Under the pieces are notes generated by a model. The model did not search any database. It saw only the letters and a list, made by a program, of their open reading frames with translations, and was not told where the DNA came from. DNA of 52,148 nt from IMG/VR virus record IMGVR_UViG_3300042350_003212, positions 1 to 52,148 of that record. The stretch is one strand, 5' to 3'. Positions 26,423 to 35,870 of this stretch are shown piece after piece. Source of the stretch: a virus. Position numbers and translations under genes: made by a program. Within the stretch, counting starts at the first letter, position 1. Each line of letters opens with the position of its first letter.

Positions 26423-29400
26423 TTGACAACAAGAGCGGCTGGTGGGGACCGGCGGCATCAGGGCAATAGACGATCAAGGACAAGTAAGCGTAAGTTTTTT
26501 CACGGTTGGTGGATCGTGCTACCCACTGTGGCAATGTCATTTGCGCCATTAGCGTCAAAAGTAGAAGCATCTACTATTAGTATTCCTGACGCTGGCTTTG
26601 AAGATGGAACATTTACAGGCTGGTCAAAAGGATCACAGTCTGGAACATTGGGCAACACCATTACTGGTAACGGTAGTGGAGTAACTATATTTACTGGTTC
26701 TCGGACTTTCACTCACGGTTCTAGGGGTGCTGTTGGAAGCCCGTCTAGCGAGTATTACGCACCAGCAGTTGCTTCTGGGAGTTGGACATTCTCACCCAAC
26801 AACGGAACAAACGCTGTTCTGCTTCAACCCAAGGGTGAACAGACTTTTGACCAAGCGGCAAGTGCTTTGAGCCTTTCAGCTGGCTCGGTGACAGAAATCA
26901 AAAGCATGCTTACATCACAAGCGCAAGCATCAGGCATGGGTCAAGGTACACCGACAGATGCGGCATGGATAACTCGTGATGTCCAACTGACGGCAGGTAC
27001 GACCTACACAATGGCTTGGAACTACGTCGGAACTGACTATGTCCCTTACAACGATGGCTCCATAACTTCACTCGTTCCCGTGACCGTTACTGGCACTCCA
27101 GTAGTAACGGTAAACAACTATGTTGAGCAATACGCACTTCTTGGGTTTACCAATCCTGGCACTGGTGATTACTCTACGAATTCTTATGGTGCTACTGGTT
27201 GGCAAACTTCAACATACGAAGTTTCTATAAGCGGTACATACAAACTTGGTTTTGCTTCGTTCAACCTTGACGACCAAGGTTTGCCTCCTGCGTTGATGGT
27301 TGATAGTGAGGCTGGCTCAACAGAGCGTTGTGTCTCTGGAACTTGCACCACATTCGGTGGAGTTCCTTCCAATAGTGAAACCGCTCCAACGGTTCCCCCT
27401 ACAACTACAACTACTGTTTCCCAAACTACTACTACGAGCACCACGAGCACTACGGTTCCTCAGACAACCACCACGAGCACTACGACTACTACAAGTACCA
27501 CCACCACCACTACTACTACTATTCCCGCTTCAACATCGCTTGAAGTTACAAGCCTCTTGGATGATGGTTCAAGCGGAACTCTTCGCTGGGCAATCAATCA
27601 AGCCAACGCAAATGCTGGTGGGATTTACGATGCCATTGACATCACCACAGAAGGAACAATCACCCTCACTTCCGACTTGCCCAACATTACGGCTGGGGTG
27701 ACAATCACCGGCACGGGAATGGCTACGACAATTATTGATGGCAATAATTTGTGGCGAGCCATTTACAACAATGGCTCAAGAACAATTGTTATTGAAGACA
27801 TCACATTCAAGCAAGGTAAAAATGTTTCATGGAACGGTGGGCTGATTTACAACGCCTCCGGAACAATGACGTTCAATCGGATAAAGATTTCCAATCATTC
27901 ATCGTGGGCTTTCTACCAAGGCGGCGGTGGAGTTACCACATTCAATGATTCCCAATTCACCAATAATGGTTATGCAATTACCTCTGACCACGGCGGAACA
28001 CCTACAGCCCTGAGCCTTACGGATACTGATTACTCAAATCGTATTTATGTCAATGGCTCTACATTTACATCAAATACTTATGGCATTCGTACCGAGCGCT
28101 TTGTCAAAATAAATAACAGTCAGTTCACAGGCAACACACAGGTTGGCGCGTATCTAGGAGGGCTCAACCGTCAGCAAGTTCTAAATTCAACATTTACTTC
28201 AAACGGTGTTGGCGTGTATTTATCGTCATGGATTCCGACAAGTTGGGCGGTTGGCGCTGGTAACCAAACGGTTTCAGGTAATACATTCAATGGCAACACC
28301 ACGGCTATTCAGTTTGCAAATAATTGGAATAACGGCTCGTCCGTGTACAACGGAGTAAGTGCAAACTCTTTCTCCACAGCCAGTGGGAACACATTTGGCA
28401 CTACTGCGCAAAACACAAACAATTTCTCAGGCTCTGGATATGTAGAGTCCAATAGCACAATCACTGCGGCTTATCTCAATCCAGTCACAAACCTGACTGC
28501 TGTTGCAAACTCAGATGGAAGTGTTGACCTTGATTGGGACGCATCGGCGGCAAGCAATTGCGTCATCTATGGTTACTCAGTTAGTTTCTACGACTTGACC
28601 GTAATCGGTGGAGCACAATCAGGTGGTTGGGGAGTTTGGACAAATCAAGGAACCAACTACTCATTGAGCACTGAAATGTTCTCTGGTAGCAACCCTGTCA
28701 CGACTGGATATGGACCCGTTCGTTTTGGCATCAAAGCAATGACGGCTGGGTGTGCTGGGGTTGGAACTGGTAGTTGCACCTATGGTCCTGAAGTAACCGT
28801 TGATGCAACCGTTCTTGACCCGACTACGACCAGTACGACTGTCGCTCCTGTCGTCGTGACTCCCCCAAACGGTACAACAGTGCCACTGCCGCAATACCCA
28901 GAGCCTGCAACAGAATCCACAACAGTGCCGCTTCCCGTAGAAACAGGAACTGGAATTGAATTGCCAACAGAGACAATTCCAGAATACTCAGAACCAATTG
29001 GAATAGACCCATCAGAAACAGAAACGGTAGTAGTAATAATTCCACCAGATGATTATACCGTCATTGATATAGAAAATAACGAGCCAATCACGACAGTCAT
29101 ATTAGACAACATTCTTGAAAATACGTTCACTACCGATATTGAGGCTGACGAGGTTGGTGCTGTTCTTGACACTCTCCTTGGTGCAGAACTTACCAACACA
29201 CAGTTTGACAATGTTCTAGAAGCCGTCTTCACCGAAGATGTTTCGGCAGATGTATTCACCGAAGCACTGACAACGATGCTAGATGCAGACATCACTAGCG
29301 AACAGTTGACAGCAGTTTTGGATTCAGCATTCTCCGAAGATACTTCTGCTGAGAACATGGTGTCGGCTTTGGAATCAATCTTTGATGGTCCGCTTAGCTC

Positions 29401-30334
29401 TGGCGACCTGAACACAGTTATGGCAGCCGTGTTTGACGAGGACATTTCCGTTGCAGACACCATGACGGTTCTTGGAGACTTGCTTGAAACAAACCTAAGC
29501 GTGTCAGAAACAGAAGCAATCTTTGACAGCGTCTTTGACGGTGACCTTTCCGATGCAGAAACCATTGACCTCATTGTTGATGTGTTGGCCGACGATATAA
29601 CCGCAGAGACTTTGGGCGCTGCTCTTGGCGCGGTCTTTGACGAAGCAGTAAGCACCGAGGTTTTGATTGAAACCTTTACCGCCGTCTTGGGTAATGAACT
29701 TAACGAAGAGTCGCTCGGTGTCATCGTAGATGTCCTTGAGTCAGACACGATCACTGAAGAGCAAGTATCGCAAGTTGTCACATTGGTAATTGATCAGGAA
29801 GGTGGTATCCCTAGTGACCAAGCAACAGAATTGGCAACGAGCTCCAAAGTGCTTGAAAGCATCGACGGAGAACAAGCAACGGAAGTGTTTGCCGCAATCG
29901 TTGTTGCCGAGGTCACGGAAGAAGCGGGTGCTGCAATTGCCGAGGCACTCATCAACGCTGTAGTAGAAGTTAAAGAATCATTTGAAGAAGAGATCAATGT
30001 GTTTGACGGAGTGTTTGACACCTATGTAGCTACTGGCTCGGCAATCGATGTAGGTACTCGTAGAACTCTTGTCGCAGCGTCCGCCGCGGCAGCAGCATTG
30101 ACAACAGCCGGTGCAGCGGGAGCAGCCACTGGCGGCTCATCAGGTGGAGGCAACGGCGGTTCAGGTGGCGGTTCAGGTGGCGGTTCAGGTGGAGGAAACG
30201 GAAGCAATAACGGAGTAGGGAAAAAGCCTGAAGAGGAAGGCCAAGGCGGCGGAGAGCTCGTTGGGCTTGAGGAAGACGAAGAGAAGAAACAATTTACCCG
30301 TAATAGTATTTTCAAGTACAAGGAGAACAGCTGA
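26423..30334 (+). CDS. Giant secreted modular protein, 1303 aa
   Basis: Begins at TTG 26423. A basic N-terminus and hydrophobic segment (WWIVLPTVAMSFAPLASKVEA, about 28-49) form a signal peptide. In order: an N-terminal carbohydrate-binding-like domain (FEDGTFTGW), a Thr-rich linker (about 325-370), a right-handed beta-helix-like region (about 371-685), a fibronectin III-like domain, a Pro/Thr linker, about ten acidic helical repeats of about 23-25 residues (885-1140), an Ala-rich hydrophobic segment and Gly-rich tail. Such architectures are typical of actinobacterial surface proteins, suggesting host origin. Possible adhesin or virion fibre. Confidence 0.75.
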   Translation: MTTRAAGGDRRHQGNRRSRTSKRKFFHGWWIVLPTVAMSFAPLASKVEASTISIPDAGFEDGTFTGWSKGSQSGTLGNTITGNGSGVTIFTGSRTFTHGSRGAVGSPSSEYYAPAVASGSWTFSPNNGTNAVLLQPKGEQTFDQAASALSLSAGSVTEIKSMLTSQAQASGMGQGTPTDAAWITRDVQLTAGTTYTMAWNYVGTDYVPYNDGSITSLVPVTVTGTPVVTVNNYVEQYALLGFTNPGTGDYSTNSYGATGWQTSTYEVSISGTYKLGFASFNLDDQGLPPALMVDSEAGSTERCVSGTCTTFGGVPSNSETAPTVPPTTTTTVSQTTTTSTTSTTVPQTTTTSTTTTTSTTTTTTTTIPASTSLEVTSLLDDGSSGTLRWAINQANANAGGIYDAIDITTEGTITLTSDLPNITAGVTITGTGMATTIIDGNNLWRAIYNNGSRTIVIEDITFKQGKNVSWNGGLIYNASGTMTFNRIKISNHSSWAFYQGGGGVTTFNDSQFTNNGYAITSDHGGTPTALSLTDTDYSNRIYVNGSTFTSNTYGIRTERFVKINNSQFTGNTQVGAYLGGLNRQQVLNSTFTSNGVGVYLSSWIPTSWAVGAGNQTVSGNTFNGNTTAIQFANNWNNGSSVYNGVSANSFSTASGNTFGTTAQNTNNFSGSGYVESNSTITAAYLNPVTNLTAVANSDGSVDLDWDASAASNCVIYGYSVSFYDLTVIGGAQSGGWGVWTNQGTNYSLSTEMFSGSNPVTTGYGPVRFGIKAMTAGCAGVGTGSCTYGPEVTVDATVLDPTTTSTTVAPVVVTPPNGTTVPLPQYPEPATESTTVPLPVETGTGIELPTETIPEYSEPIGIDPSETETVVVIIPPDDYTVIDIENNEPITTVILDNILENTFTTDIEADEVGAVLDTLLGAELTNTQFDNVLEAVFTEDVSADVFTEALTTMLDADITSEQLTAVLDSAFSEDTSAENMVSALESIFDGPLSSGDLNTVMAAVFDEDISVADTMTVLGDLLETNLSVSETEAIFDSVFDGDLSDAETIDLIVDVLADDITAETLGAALGAVFDEAVSTEVLIETFTAVLGNELNEESLGVIVDVLESDTITEEQVSQVVTLVIDQEGGIPSDQATELATSSKVLESIDGEQATEVFAAIVVAEVTEEAGAAIAEALINAVVEVKESFEEEINVFDGVFDTYVATGSAIDVGTRRTLVAASAAAAALTTAGAAGAATGGSSGGGNGGSGGGSGGGSGGGNGSNNGVGKKPEEEGQGGGELVGLEEDEEKKQFTRNSIFKYKENS

Positions 30335-30696
30335 TGTACAGCATTAAAAACATTAAAAAATTCATGTCCAAGAAAGCCACTGACCGTGACGGCGATGGCG
30401 ACGTTGGTGATGGCACAAAATTAGAGCGCAAGGTTGGGACTTCGGCATTTTCGCAATCAGTTAAAAACATTGTCAAACGCCGTAAGCCAAAACAAGAGCG
30501 CGAAAAAACGTTTAGTCTAAAAGGCTTTATAGTCAAGTTTGCAAACGAAACAGCGGCACTCTCGTTTACTCTTGCGAGTAGCGTGATCGTGTTCGTAACC
30601 CTCTCGGGCAAGACACAGACAATCGCGTTGATCGCAACTCTTGCTGCTCTTGCTGTTCATTACACAAAAGTAATGCTTGAAAACGACATGGACTAA
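30334..30696 (+). CDS. Membrane protein, 120 aa
   Basis: Its ATG overlaps the preceding stop (TGATG). Residues 1-55 are basic and hydrophilic with a DRDGDGDVGDG calcium-loop-like stretch; residues 70-112 hold two hydrophobic segments (AALSFTLASSVIVFVTL and IALIATLAALAVHY). Probably co-translated with the giant secreted protein and perhaps its membrane partner. No family recognised. Confidence 0.65.
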   Translation: MYSIKNIKKFMSKKATDRDGDGDVGDGTKLERKVGTSAFSQSVKNIVKRRKPKQEREKTFSLKGFIVKFANETAALSFTLASSVIVFVTLSGKTQTIALIATLAALAVHYTKVMLENDMD

Positions 30697-30722
30697 CTAG
30701 CCTAAACGATTAGTATTTGCTT

Positions 30723-31697
30723 ATGCAATTTGTTTACGGCTTAGGTGGAATGGTTAGCTACAGAGACACGCTTCCAAATGTAGATCCGCCATCTCGTGAG
30801 TTTCTTACGGCACTTCACAAAATTAGCAATTTTAGAAATGCTCTAACCATTCTTTCTGTGTATGCGCAAACAGTCTTAGTAATCTTGCTTTGTGTAAAGA
30901 CAAGCAGCATACTTGTTTATTTTCTATGCGCAGTACTTATGGGTCGTGCGCATACGCAAAATGGTAAACTTTCGCATGAAGCAGTCCACCGTACTCTTTT
31001 TTCAAGTAGAAAAGTAAATGATTTTATTGGTCGGTGGTTTGTTTCGTACCCATCAGCAATTATGTTTGACAGGTCTAGGTACTACCACCTAATTCACCAT
31101 GCAAATGAGCTTGGTGAAAAAGAACCAGAGCTACCCATCTATGCCAACTACCCAATTTCAAAAGCAAGCATGTATCGCAAGATCACAAGAGATGCGAGCG
31201 GGTATATGGGTCTTAAAAACATCTATCATTTCTTTGTGTTAAGTCCGCGGTACAGACCAGAAGACAAGATTTACAGAACAAAGATATCCATTGTGCAAGT
31301 TTTGATACTTATGGCGTTCACTTTTAGTGTTGGTTTTTACTTTTATTTTTTACTTTGGGTTTTGCCATGGCTTACATCGCGCAGGGTTATTGAGCGCCTG
31401 CACGCAATTGCCGAGCACGGTGGAATGATGCCAAGCAATGATATTCGTCTGACCTCGCATTTTGTAAGGCAAACAATAATTGGAAAGCTGCTACTGATGC
31501 CTTTGAATAGCGGTCATCACATGGCTCACCACGTTGACCCACAAATCCCGTTTAGAAACTTGCCAAAACTTAGCCGTGAAATGCGGCGCAGCGGATTTAT
31601 TCCAGATGCGATAGTTCATAATAACTACACGTCCTTGCTCAAGAAACTAACTACGCCTTCAACCATTGGATACAGCGAGATTCGCATACCAAGATAG
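30723..31697 (+). CDS. Membrane fatty acid desaturase
   Basis: 324 residues with three His boxes: HEAVH (about 85-89), HLIHH (about 121-125) and HHMAHH (about 263-268), which together bind a di-iron centre in the membrane fatty acid desaturase family. Hydrophobic segments near 40-75 and 195-225 fit its membrane topology. It would introduce a double bond or hydroxyl into host lipids. ATG 30723 is six bases from TAGTAT; a TTG two codons earlier is less likely. All catalytic His appear present. Confidence 0.8.
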   Translation: MQFVYGLGGMVSYRDTLPNVDPPSREFLTALHKISNFRNALTILSVYAQTVLVILLCVKTSSILVYFLCAVLMGRAHTQNGKLSHEAVHRTLFSSRKVNDFIGRWFVSYPSAIMFDRSRYYHLIHHANELGEKEPELPIYANYPISKASMYRKITRDASGYMGLKNIYHFFVLSPRYRPEDKIYRTKISIVQVLILMAFTFSVGFYFYFLLWVLPWLTSRRVIERLHAIAEHGGMMPSNDIRLTSHFVRQTIIGKLLLMPLNSGHHMAHHVDPQIPFRNLPKLSREMRRSGFIPDAIVHNNYTSLLKKLTTPSTIGYSEIRIPR

Positions 31698-31714
31698 CGG
31701 CGTACAATATTTAG

Positions 31715-31984
31715 ATGTTGCACATCAAAAAGCGCCAGCAAACAAAACGGCTTAGTCTTATATTTGCTTTTTCCTTTGTGCTTGCTTCGTGCGGCTATGA
31801 CGGTGGCTATCGTTATCCATGCCAAGATCCAGAGAATTGGGAGAGTGAAGAATGCAATCCACCGGTATGCAAGGTAAATGGGGCCTGCACAGAAGACTTG
31901 CTCGGATTCAATCCAACCTTGGAAGATCTAGTAAACCCAGAACTAAACGAATTACTTCCAACAGAGGAGACCATCGCGCCATGA
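31715..31984 (+). CDS. Lipoprotein, 89 aa
   Basis: Starts MLHIKKRQQTKRLSLIFAFS, then FVLASCGYDGG: a lipoprotein signal with lipobox LASC, Cys at about 27. The mature part has four more Cys. ATG 31715 is six bases from TACAAT. It overlaps the next membrane protein (ATGA). A role in superinfection exclusion or lysis is possible; neither is shown. Confidence 0.7.
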   Translation: MLHIKKRQQTKRLSLIFAFSFVLASCGYDGGYRYPCQDPENWESEECNPPVCKVNGACTEDLLGFNPTLEDLVNPELNELLPTEETIAP

Positions 31985-32271
31985 AAAAGCGTCTTACCCC
32001 CGCAGAACTAGATGCTCGACTTAAGTTTGTAATTGGCTGCATGCTTGGGGCAGTGCTGCTAATCACAACCTTCTTTATTCTTTACGCATTGGTATTCGTT
32101 ACTCAACCAATTGGTGCACAAGCAGAAAATGACAAGATGTTCTTTGGTGTTCTTTCCTCTGTTGCAACATTTATTACTGGTACACTCGCTGGTCTTATGA
32201 TCTCAACTGGCCGCAATGCTGAAGACAAAGACGGCAATGGCATTCCAGATAATCTCGAAGGAAAAGAATAG
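31981..32271 (+). CDS. Holin-like membrane protein, 96 aa
   Basis: Starts MKKRLTPAELDARLKFVIGC. Two membrane segments (about 15-40 and 55-75) with a charged C-terminus (DKDGNGIPDNLEGKE). The layout matches small actinophage membrane proteins often annotated as holins. Start overlaps the lipoprotein's stop (ATGA); a longer frame from 31852 lies inside the lipoprotein gene and is rejected. Confidence 0.65.
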   Translation: MKKRLTPAELDARLKFVIGCMLGAVLLITTFFILYALVFVTQPIGAQAENDKMFFGVLSSVATFITGTLAGLMISTGRNAEDKDGNGIPDNLEGKE

Positions 32272-32678
32272 TGTACGAGTACAAAGTAAACAAAGTAACT
32301 AAGATTGTAGACGGAGACACCATTGATGTTGTTATTGATCTTGGTTTTGATATTTCATTCTCTTCTAGAGTTCGCCTCGCTGGCATTGATACTCCCGAGT
32401 CTCGCACGACTGACAAGGCTGAAAAAGTACTCGGTCTAGAAGTAAAAGAACACCTTAAGAAACTTATTGATGCTGCAAAAGTAGTTGTCATTAAAACTGA
32501 AAAGATGGACAGCAGCGAAAAGTATGGCCGAATCTTAGGGTGGTTGTACCTAGATGGTGCCGAAACATCGGTCAATGAGGCGTTGATCGCAACGGGCTAC
32601 GCCTGGGGCTATATGGGCGATACAAAAGTTAAGGACTTTGAGCTTCTTAAGCAGCGCCGCCAAGCTAAACAACTTTAG
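32271..32678 (+). CDS. Staphylococcal-nuclease-like (SNc) protein
   Basis: 135 residues. KIVDGDTIDVVID (12-24) and RVRLAGIDTPESRT (33-46) are hallmark SNc motifs with the calcium-binding Asp and catalytic Arg; EKYGRILGWLY gives the second Arg region. No signal peptide, so it acts inside the cell, perhaps degrading host DNA or RNA. GTG 32271 overlaps the upstream TAG. Confidence 0.85.
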   Translation: MYEYKVNKVTKIVDGDTIDVVIDLGFDISFSSRVRLAGIDTPESRTTDKAEKVLGLEVKEHLKKLIDAAKVVVIKTEKMDSSEKYGRILGWLYLDGAETSVNEALIATGYAWGYMGDTKVKDFELLKQRRQAKQL

Positions 32679-32720
32679 ACTATTAAGATTTCTACTGATC
32701 ATGTAGGTTAGTATACCCTC

Positions 32721-33335
32721 GTGAACAACTCGCATAGAATTGTGGTAATCCCAAACTTTATTAACAGTGACGTTCTGCACGAAATAGCAAAATTATTGAG
32801 CGAAGTAAAGATAACACACCTCAACACCATGCTTGATGGAGGTGTTGAACGCGCATCATTGGTGTACCACGACCAAACCAATAGACACATAAAACGCCCG
32901 CCTGTGATTATTGATTATTCTGATAATGATGCTTTGTATAAAACCCTTGATGGACAAGTGTCAAGAATACAAGAAGAAATTGAAAGATCATTTTCTCTAG
33001 AAGTACATCCAGAAACTAAGTATGCAGTTACCGTCTATGTTGAAGGCGCTGAACTGCCAGGGCATTTTGACCGCGCCGAACTAATTGCGGGACCAACACC
33101 TAACGGTTATCCACATAGGGACGTAAGTTCGGTTCTTTATCTCAATGATGATTTTGTTGGCGGTGTTTTTAGTTTTGATATTCAGGGTATTAGAATCATT
33201 CCAAGGGCGGGAACCCTTATTTTGTTCCCAGGCACCAGGCCATTTACTCATTCTGTAAGCGTTCTTGAGTCTGGACTTCGCTACACAGTGCCTCAGTTTT
33301 GGGCGGTAAAAACTTCCGATGATCGTATGGATTAG
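32721..33335 (+). CDS. 2-oxoglutarate/Fe(II) oxygenase (P4H-like)
   Basis: 204 residues. PHRDVSSVLYLNDDFVGG contains HxD (about 131-133), followed by PRAGTLILFPG, THSV (distal His about 176) and GLRYTVPQFW with the 2OG-binding Arg. This is the prolyl-4-hydroxylase-like double-stranded beta-helix. Substrate unknown. GTG 32721 is six bases from TAGTAT, so leaderless. Nine bases before a second 2OG oxygenase gene. Confidence 0.8.
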   Translation: MNNSHRIVVIPNFINSDVLHEIAKLLSEVKITHLNTMLDGGVERASLVYHDQTNRHIKRPPVIIDYSDNDALYKTLDGQVSRIQEEIERSFSLEVHPETKYAVTVYVEGAELPGHFDRAELIAGPTPNGYPHRDVSSVLYLNDDFVGGVFSFDIQGIRIIPRAGTLILFPGTRPFTHSVSVLESGLRYTVPQFWAVKTSDDRMD

Positions 33336-33344
33336 TATAAATCC

Positions 33345-34223
33345 ATGCACGGCGTTCATTTAAGATACAAAGAGCTACACCCCCTCATACACGTGTACAC
33401 CGGGCTGCTGCCGAATGTGGCAGATTTAATGAACACAGCGCGAAAATCATTTGAGTCAAGCAACGGTCAGTATTACCTAAATGACTGGAATGATTGGTTT
33501 GTATTTGGAAAGTACACGTGGGCTAATTCAAACAAAGATAGCAAAACGCTAGAACCAATGTACAGAACTGAAATGGATTTTTGCAATACAGTAGAAAAAG
33601 CAAACATTGCTGCAATGTCACACTATGTTGGCGTACACAATGTCCCTATTCCAGAAACCGTGCTAATGCCTACTTGCAATTATTGCATGTATTATCCAAA
33701 TGTTGTTGTTGCCGAAACCAAAGACGATAGCCTAACAATGCACTACCACACTGACTTCAACATTGGAGAGTGGTATTGGCCCGGTGAAAAGTTTCTAATT
33801 ACAGCAACAACGTATTTCAATGATGACTACGAAGGTGGTGAAATACACTTCTGCGTTGACGAACAGATCATTAAGTACCGACCACAGGCTGGCGACATAC
33901 TCGTGTTTCCGTCAGGTTCGCCGCTGTTTCCTGGCGATAAGCCATACTTTCACGGAGTAACAGAGATTAAGAACGGCCACAGGCTTATTGCAAGAAACTT
34001 CTTAAAGTACACAGCAGAAGGAACATCTGACTGGTACGACGGAGAGGCTAAGCATGGAAAAGAAGAGTGGCAGATAATTGCAAAAGAAATGGCAAAAAAT
34101 GAAAACGACGTGCGACACACGTATACCGAAGGCAGAATAGAAAAGAAATACGGTAGCCTTCCAGTGTGGCAAAGCCCGTTAGTAGATCGGTTGTACAAAA
34201 GCAACACTTCAGAGGTACAGTAG
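33345..34223 (+). CDS. 2-oxoglutarate/Fe(II) oxygenase, 292 aa
   Basis: MHYHTDFNIGEWYWPGEKF supplies HTD (about 135-137); DDYEGGEIHF and PQAGDILVFPSG follow; the distal His is in YFHGVTEI (about 203) and Arg in RLIARNF. The N-terminal 110 residues and a C-terminal charged tail are extra to the core. Leaderless start six bases from TAGTAT. Probably hydroxylates a protein or nucleotide made with its neighbour; no direct evidence. Confidence 0.8.
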   Translation: MHGVHLRYKELHPLIHVYTGLLPNVADLMNTARKSFESSNGQYYLNDWNDWFVFGKYTWANSNKDSKTLEPMYRTEMDFCNTVEKANIAAMSHYVGVHNVPIPETVLMPTCNYCMYYPNVVVAETKDDSLTMHYHTDFNIGEWYWPGEKFLITATTYFNDDYEGGEIHFCVDEQIIKYRPQAGDILVFPSGSPLFPGDKPYFHGVTEIKNGHRLIARNFLKYTAEGTSDWYDGEAKHGKEEWQIIAKEMAKNENDVRHTYTEGRIEKKYGSLPVWQSPLVDRLYKSNTSEVQ

Positions 34224-34228
34224 TAGTT

Positions 34229-34411
34229 ATGCCACTGAAAGATCCGCAGGCACGAAAAGACTACGAGCGCGAAAGAAAAAATCGCAAACGTGTCGAGGCG
34301 TACAATCTTCTTCCTGAGCCAGAAAGAACACGTAAGCTACAGGCAAATGAGGCGCGTAGGGCTCACAAGATGCGCTGGACGCCAGACAAGATAAAACTTA
34401 AGAACTACTAA
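34229..34411 (+). CDS. Basic protein, 60 aa
   Basis: Starts MPLKDPQARKDYERERKNRK. The KDP.AR..Y.RER opening resembles the N-terminus of phage HNH endonucleases, but the HNH core is absent, so it may be a remnant or an independent nucleic-acid binder. Start 34229 lies after the 33345 stop; earlier ATG 34166 is inside that gene. It ends in convergent overlap (four bases) with 34408-34569. Confidence 0.6.
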   Translation: MPLKDPQARKDYERERKNRKRVEAYNLLPEPERTRKLQANEARRAHKMRWTPDKIKLKNY

Positions 34412-34569
34412 GCGTTCTGTTTTTCTTCAATACGTGTTTGGTAGTACCAATACTCTACGTTCTTGGTTGTGTCTACATTTCCGTAATAAGAGTACTCGTT
34501 CACTGCCTTCATAACAAAACGATGAAACAACACGCCAACAGCGCCAGAGATAAGAATAAATAAGATCAT
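34408..34569 (-). CDS. Small membrane protein, 53 aa
   Basis: Starts MILFILISGAVGVLFHRFVM: one N-terminal membrane segment, then a soluble tail ending EKQNA. ATG 34569 is six bases from CATAAT on the minus strand, fitting a leaderless start. Isolated minus-strand gene in a plus-strand block. Confidence 0.6.
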   Translation of the reverse strand: MILFILISGAVGVLFHRFVMKAVNEYSYYGNVDTTKNVEYWYYQTRIEEKQNA

Positions 34570-34703
34570 GCGTCTATTATGGCACCTATCTCAATAAAAA
34601 ATACCGTTGTTACCAAGTATCTCTAAAAAAGATAAGGCCTATCACGTTCATTTATTATTTCATATGTATAATGAACGCCGAAGGACATACAACAAGGAGA
34701 GAC

Positions 34704-35177
34704 ATGACAGAGGAACTAACCGCGGTCTACGCGGAAAAATTAAAGCCAATGGTTGAATCAGCAAGAAAAGCCTGCGGTTCACGTACACAAGACACGCCAA
34801 ATCATGAGATTAGCCGTCAATACACTGCGCAACTGCGCGAGTACCACGAGCAAGGTGGAAACCTCGTTGCGCTTGCGAAAGAGCTAGGCGTTGCTTATTC
34901 AGGTATCCGACGCAGAGTATTTCTTTCTACTGTGATCATTACATCTGGTGGCCGTAAGCACAGCACCTCAACTCAACAAGAAACTGATGACGCAGTCGCT
35001 CGAGTCAAGCGCGCTAAGGCCGCTGGGACACGCCAGTATCACGCGCAATTAGCAACTGAGTATTTACAGAACGGAGTATCACTAGGGAAGATAGCGCAGG
35101 GTCTTGGCATCAAGAATGCGTCTCCGCTGTACTACGCAGTTCAACGTCATCAAAAGCGCATAGCCACAGGAAAGTAG
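34704..35177 (+). CDS. HTH protein with two helix-turn-helix segments
   Basis: 157 residues, starts MTEELTAVYAEKLKPMVESA. LVALAKELGVAYSGIRRRV (about 61-79) and LGKIAQGLGIKNASPLYYAV (about 130-149) look like two related helix-turn-helix units. A regulator or DNA-binding protein is likely. Start 34704 follows AACAAGGAGAGAC; the TATAAT at about 34665 is its probable -10. Confidence 0.7.
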   Translation: MTEELTAVYAEKLKPMVESARKACGSRTQDTPNHEISRQYTAQLREYHEQGGNLVALAKELGVAYSGIRRRVFLSTVIITSGGRKHSTSTQQETDDAVARVKRAKAAGTRQYHAQLATEYLQNGVSLGKIAQGLGIKNASPLYYAVQRHQKRIATGK

Positions 35178-35182
35178 CACTA

Positions 35183-35557
35183 ATGACAACTCATGCTCAA
35201 AATGTAAACTACAAAAGCAAAACTTACATTGTTCTTTGCTACGCAAAGACACAAAAAGACTGGTTCACAGCGGACAAGTACAGGGAGTTTCAGCAGCATA
35301 ATGTAAAGCTCATTGAAGACGTCGGCAAAAGTTTTAAGTCTCTCGTAAAGCACGGCTACTTGCTGCAAGTTGGTGAGCTTTCACGTGCAAAATACAAGAT
35401 CACAGAACTAGGAATTACAGCACTGGCGCATATTGGTTCCCACCGAGTCAGGTCAGATCATGAAGCTATGGCGGACAGAGCTCGTTCGGCTGGAAAAGTA
35501 GGGCTACCAAAGGCAAACAAGGCGCGGCTATCAAATATGGAGAAAGCAACAGCATGA
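35183..35557 (+). CDS. Winged-helix-like protein, 124 aa
   Basis: Starts MTTHAQNVNYKSKTYIVLCY. DWFTADKYREFQQHN then FKSLVKHGYLLQVGELSRAKYKITELG resembles a winged helix with its beta wing. Basic C-terminus. Follows the HTH gene by five bases; both may regulate early or late genes. Stop overlaps the next start (ATGA). Confidence 0.65.
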   Translation: MTTHAQNVNYKSKTYIVLCYAKTQKDWFTADKYREFQQHNVKLIEDVGKSFKSLVKHGYLLQVGELSRAKYKITELGITALAHIGSHRVRSDHEAMADRARSAGKVGLPKANKARLSNMEKATA

Positions 35558-35724
35558 AGCACGAAAAAGAAACTACACAAGAAGCGTTGCGAGTACTTGC
35601 TGATTTACTTGAGCATGTTGAAACTACACAAGCAAAAGTTCAAGTAAAAATATACCCAAGCTTCCTCCGTGAAGTTGCAGATGAAATAGATAAATTGAGC
35701 AAGAAAAAGAGGAAAAAGAAATGA
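35554..35724 (+). CDS. Helical Lys-rich protein, 56 aa
   Basis: Starts MKHEKETTQEALRVLADLLE and ends DKLSKKKRKKK. Helical with a strongly basic tail that could bind nucleic acid. Coupled at both ends by ATGA overlaps to 35183 and 35721. Confidence 0.6.
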   Translation: MKHEKETTQEALRVLADLLEHVETTQAKVQVKIYPSFLREVADEIDKLSKKKRKKK

Positions 35725-35870
35725 CAATGACTGTGCTTTCCGCTGTGCTTGGCGCAACATTTGGGTATGCTATTGCCATGTGGGTTGTCCGCCCAGACTT
35801 ACAAAGCCATTGCGAGTCTTGCAGTTGCAACTATGACTATGATCAGTACGAGCATGCTCGACAGAATTAG
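35721..35870 (+). CDS. Small membrane protein, 49 aa
   Basis: Starts MTMTVLSAVLGATFGYAIAM; an N-terminal membrane segment, then CESCSCNYDYDQYE with three Cys. Coupled to the gene before by ATGA. Confidence 0.6.
   Translation: MTMTVLSAVLGATFGYAIAMWVVRPDLQSHCESCSCNYDYDQYEHARQN

Noticed and set aside
29053-30321. Minus-strand Ser-rich and Pro-rich frames
   Set aside because: They are the reverse of the acidic and Gly-rich repeats of the giant plus-strand protein.
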